Assembly (NCBI GenBank): GCA_002478955.1
Contig: DLKK01000076.1
Coordinates: 40,440 to 49,013 of the forward strand
Reading direction: 5' to 3'
From: Treponema sp. UBA7590
GTDB taxonomy: Bacteria > Spirochaetota > Spirochaetia > Treponematales > Treponemataceae
Length of the DNA stretch: 8,574 bases
Under the pieces are notes generated by a model. The model worked only from the letters and a program-made list of their open reading frames with translations, had not been told where the DNA came from and did not search any database. The position numbers and the translations under genes were made by a program. How positions within the stretch are numbered: position 1 is the first letter of the stretch; the number at the start of each line of letters is the position of its first letter. This document shows positions 6,759-8,574 of the stretch, piece after piece.

Positions 6759-7289
6759 ATGAAAAAAAGCGTTTTTCTTTTTGGAATTGTTGTTGCGCTG
6801 ATTCTTTCGGGGTGCGCTTCTACAAAAAATGTTGCAAAAAGCACAAAAAATCTTCCTGACTGGGTAATGCAGGAACCTTCTAGCAAAGACGGAATTTATG
6901 CGACCGGCTCTGCAAAAATGGTTGATGTGATGGTGAGCCGAAAAATGGCTGAAGCCGATGCGGTTAATCGCCTTGCAAGAAAAATCCAGACAGTCACAAA
7001 AGATGTTACACAGACAATGGTTTCTGGCTCTTCAACAGATTCAATCAAGGGGTTTGAGGAAAATGCTCTTCAGACTGCGGAAGCTGCCGTGAGCGGATTT
7101 GAGCAGAAAAATTATTTCATCGCTGATGATGGAACGGTCTATGTTCTGCTGTTCCTTCCATATCAGACTCAGGTTTCTAATTTGAACACTCTTGCAAAAA
7201 AATACAATATTTCAGAGGAATATCTTGCTTCACAGGCAAAAATGCAGGAAGCATATGATAAATATTTTTCTGGAAAGAACAACAACTAA
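6759..7289 (+). CDS. LPP20-type lipoprotein
   Basis: A 176-residue secreted lipoprotein. The signal peptide ends in the classic lipobox LSGC with Cys19 as the lipidated residue, followed by a Ser/Thr/Lys linker. The mature part opens with LPDWVMQEP (32-40) and IYATGSAK (46-53), then a helix with regularly spaced Ala and Arg (MAEADAVNRLARKI) and a final YVLLFLPYQT strand. This pattern matches the LPP20 family, first known from a Helicobacter outer-membrane lipoprotein; the assignment is from pattern only. The biochemical role of the family is not established. AAGGGGA at 6747-6753 is a strong ribosome binding site five bases before the ATG. It sits between the other lipoprotein gene (34-base gap) and sufU (21-base gap), so the two lipoproteins may work together at the envelope. 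Confidence 0.75.
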   Translation: MKKSVFLFGIVVALILSGCASTKNVAKSTKNLPDWVMQEPSSKDGIYATGSAKMVDVMVSRKMAEADAVNRLARKIQTVTKDVTQTMVSGSSTDSIKGFEENALQTAEAAVSGFEQKNYFIADDGTVYVLLFLPYQTQVSNLNTLAKKYNISEEYLASQAKMQEAYDKYFSGKNNN

Positions 7290-7310
7290 AGATAATATTT
7301 TGGGATTTTT

Positions 7311-7772
7311 ATGGATACAAAAGAATTATACCGGGAAATTCTGAATGAGCATAATATCAATCCGGCGCACAAGACTGAACTGCCGGATGCGAATATGCAG
7401 CTTAACGGAGTAAATCCAAGCTGTGGAGACAATATCACATTGAATCTTAAAGTTGAGAACGGTGTTATTGTTGACGGTTCTTTTACAGGAAGCGGTTGCG
7501 CCGTAAGCCAGGCAAGTTGCGATATGATGCTGGACTTGGTGATTGGAAAAACAACTGATGAAGCCAGAAAACTGGACGATATTTTTATGGAAATGATCCG
7601 TGGCGAGGCTTCTGAGGAAAATATTGAAAAGCTTGATGAGGCTGCCGCTCTGCAGGATATTTCAAAAATGCCTGCACGTGTAAAATGCGCGGTTTTAGGA
7701 TGGCGGACAATGCGGGAAATGTTTAAGACAAATGAAAAATGCGCGTCTTGCTCAAACCCGAATTGTCATTGA
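7311..7772 (+). CDS. sufU: SufU, zinc-dependent sulfur-transfer partner of SufS
   Basis: A 153-residue cytoplasmic protein of the IscU-like SufU branch. In Gram-positive systems it accepts the persulfide from SufS by ligand exchange at a zinc site, rather than acting as a cluster scaffold. The zinc ligands are present: Cys38 and Asp40 in NPSCGDN, Cys63 in GSGCAVSQAS, and Cys126 in RVKCAVLGW. The spacing from Cys63 to Cys126 includes the roughly 20-residue insertion that separates SufU from IscU, and the IscU LPPVK motif is absent. The protein ends in an extra cysteine cluster, KCASCSNPNCH (Cys144, Cys147, Cys152, His153), not part of the usual SufU core. The ribosome binding site is weak (GGGA at 7302-7305). 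It is the last recognisable suf gene, separated from sufS by two lipoprotein genes. Confidence 0.93.
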   Translation: MDTKELYREILNEHNINPAHKTELPDANMQLNGVNPSCGDNITLNLKVENGVIVDGSFTGSGCAVSQASCDMMLDLVIGKTTDEARKLDDIFMEMIRGEASEENIEKLDEAAALQDISKMPARVKCAVLGWRTMREMFKTNEKCASCSNPNCH

Positions 7773-7804
7773 TTATAGAAAAATATAAAAAAAGAGGTGT
7801 TTTA

Positions 7805-8574
7805 ATGAAAAAATTATTCATTGCTTCTGCGGCTGCCCTTTTTGTTGCTGGAGCAGCTAGCGCTCAGGTTATGAAAAATCCTGGCGTTGAAAATACTTTT
7901 TATTCAGGTTTTGGTTCTCCGCTTATTGGAGATCCGATTTATTATGGCTTCTTGGACACTCTTCAGGCGCGGATTGATGTTGGTCAGTTTACGCTTGAAG
8001 GAATGTTGAACTGGGGCGCAATTGCAAACGTTGATGATGATGGAAATCTTGACAACTTTACTTTTGAGCACACAGATAAAAATCCGCTTTATTATCATTA
8101 TGGAGAGGCGAGTGAGAACTTTATAACATTAACGGATCCGCGCTCTGTTGCAAAATTTGGGGCAAAACATAATAATGGTTATGTTCAAGGTCAGACAAAA
8201 ACAGATGATTATTATGTGAACTTCTTGTGGCATCCTCTTGCCGGTCTTGATGTTGGAATGGGAACAAAGCTTAACTGGCAGGTTGGTCCGGCTCCTCGTT
8301 TTGGCTCTTGGCTGTGGGAATCTAATGCCCATGTTCGTCAGGGCGGTTTTTCTACAGCTTATGATGACAGACATGGCACTGTTGACAGCTACAAATTCAC
8401 TCCAGATGCGCCTGGCTCTGCTGATGTTGTAGGTTTTGTTCCTTACGCAAATAAATATGCAAAAACAGCAATCGGTGTACGCTACCTGCATGAAGGTGAT
8501 TTTACATTCCAGGTTGGCGGCGCAATTCCTAGCGGAACAAACACAGACAACTTCCGTTCAAATTTTGGTGCGTA
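7805..8574 (+). CDS. Secreted, probably outer-membrane beta-barrel protein (3' end outside window)
   Basis: An open frame of 256 codons runs off the end of the window without a stop. The first 20 residues form a signal peptide: MKK, a hydrophobic Ala/Val-rich core, then a signal peptidase I site AGAASA before Gln21. There is no lipobox, so this is not a lipoprotein. The mature part is rich in Gly, Tyr, Phe, Trp, Asp and Asn, with alternating short strands (for example LQARIDVGQFTLEGMLNWG, YYVNFLWHPLAGLDVGMG, AIGVRYLHEGDFTFQVGG) typical of outer-membrane beta-barrels. Treponemes carry families of such porin-like proteins, but I cannot name this one. AGAGGTG at 7793-7799 is a good ribosome binding site five bases before the ATG. 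The gap to sufU is only 32 bases with no hairpin terminator, so it may be read through from the suf cluster. Confidence 0.8.
   Translation, partial: MKKLFIASAAALFVAGAASAQVMKNPGVENTFYSGFGSPLIGDPIYYGFLDTLQARIDVGQFTLEGMLNWGAIANVDDDGNLDNFTFEHTDKNPLYYHYGEASENFITLTDPRSVAKFGAKHNNGYVQGQTKTDDYYVNFLWHPLAGLDVGMGTKLNWQVGPAPRFGSWLWESNAHVRQGGFSTAYDDRHGTVDSYKFTPDAPGSADVVGFVPYANKYAKTAIGVRYLHEGDFTFQVGGAIPSGTNTDNFRSNFGA

Noticed and set aside
7763..7789. TTGTCA and TATAAA as a promoter for the porin-like gene
   Set aside because: The spacing is only 15 bases, and the start point would fall inside the ribosome binding site at 7793-7799, giving almost no leader.
8129..8491. A 120-codon minus-strand open frame opposite the porin-like gene
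   Set aside because: The + strand frame has a signal peptide, a good ribosome binding site and beta-barrel composition throughout, so the opposite frame is most likely a shadow.

Overview
The window looks like chromosomal DNA from a host-associated treponeme (Spirochaetes). The evidence is a moderately AT-rich sequence, many A-tract codons, strong AAGGGG-type ribosome binding sites, spirochaete-style lipoprotein signal peptides, and a SUF iron-sulfur gene order (sufC-B-D-S then sufU) like the one known from Treponema. The genus is inferred from these features, not from a database search. All recognised genes are on the + strand.

Region by region: positions 1-233 hold no convincing gene. Positions 234-1157 encode a DEDDh (DnaQ-like) 3'-5' exonuclease with a probable BRCT-like C-terminus. 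After a 137-base gap with a good sigma70-type promoter, whose spacer contains a perfect palindrome, a tightly packed gene cluster begins: sufC (1295-2035), sufB (2234-3652), sufD (3652-4740), sufS (4756-5976), a lipoprotein of unknown function (6008-6724), an LPP20-type lipoprotein (6759-7289) and sufU (7311-7772). The window ends inside a secreted, probably outer-membrane beta-barrel, protein that starts at 7805.

The SUF genes form one assembly system. SufS takes sulfur from cysteine as a persulfide, SufU (zinc-dependent) is the expected acceptor that relays it, and the SufBCD ATPase scaffold builds the Fe-S cluster. All key catalytic residues are present, so the system looks functional. No sufE, sufA, sufR or iscR gene is seen in the window.

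The least expected parts are these: (i) a roughly 160-base GC-rich block of six back-to-back hairpins between sufC and sufB, including one with a GNRA tetraloop and a tandem G-A internal loop; (ii) two lipoprotein genes between sufS and sufU; (iii) a perfect palindrome between the -35 and -10 of the suf promoter; and (iv) an extra cysteine-rich tail on SufU. No CRISPR array, tRNA, rRNA or transposase gene was found.
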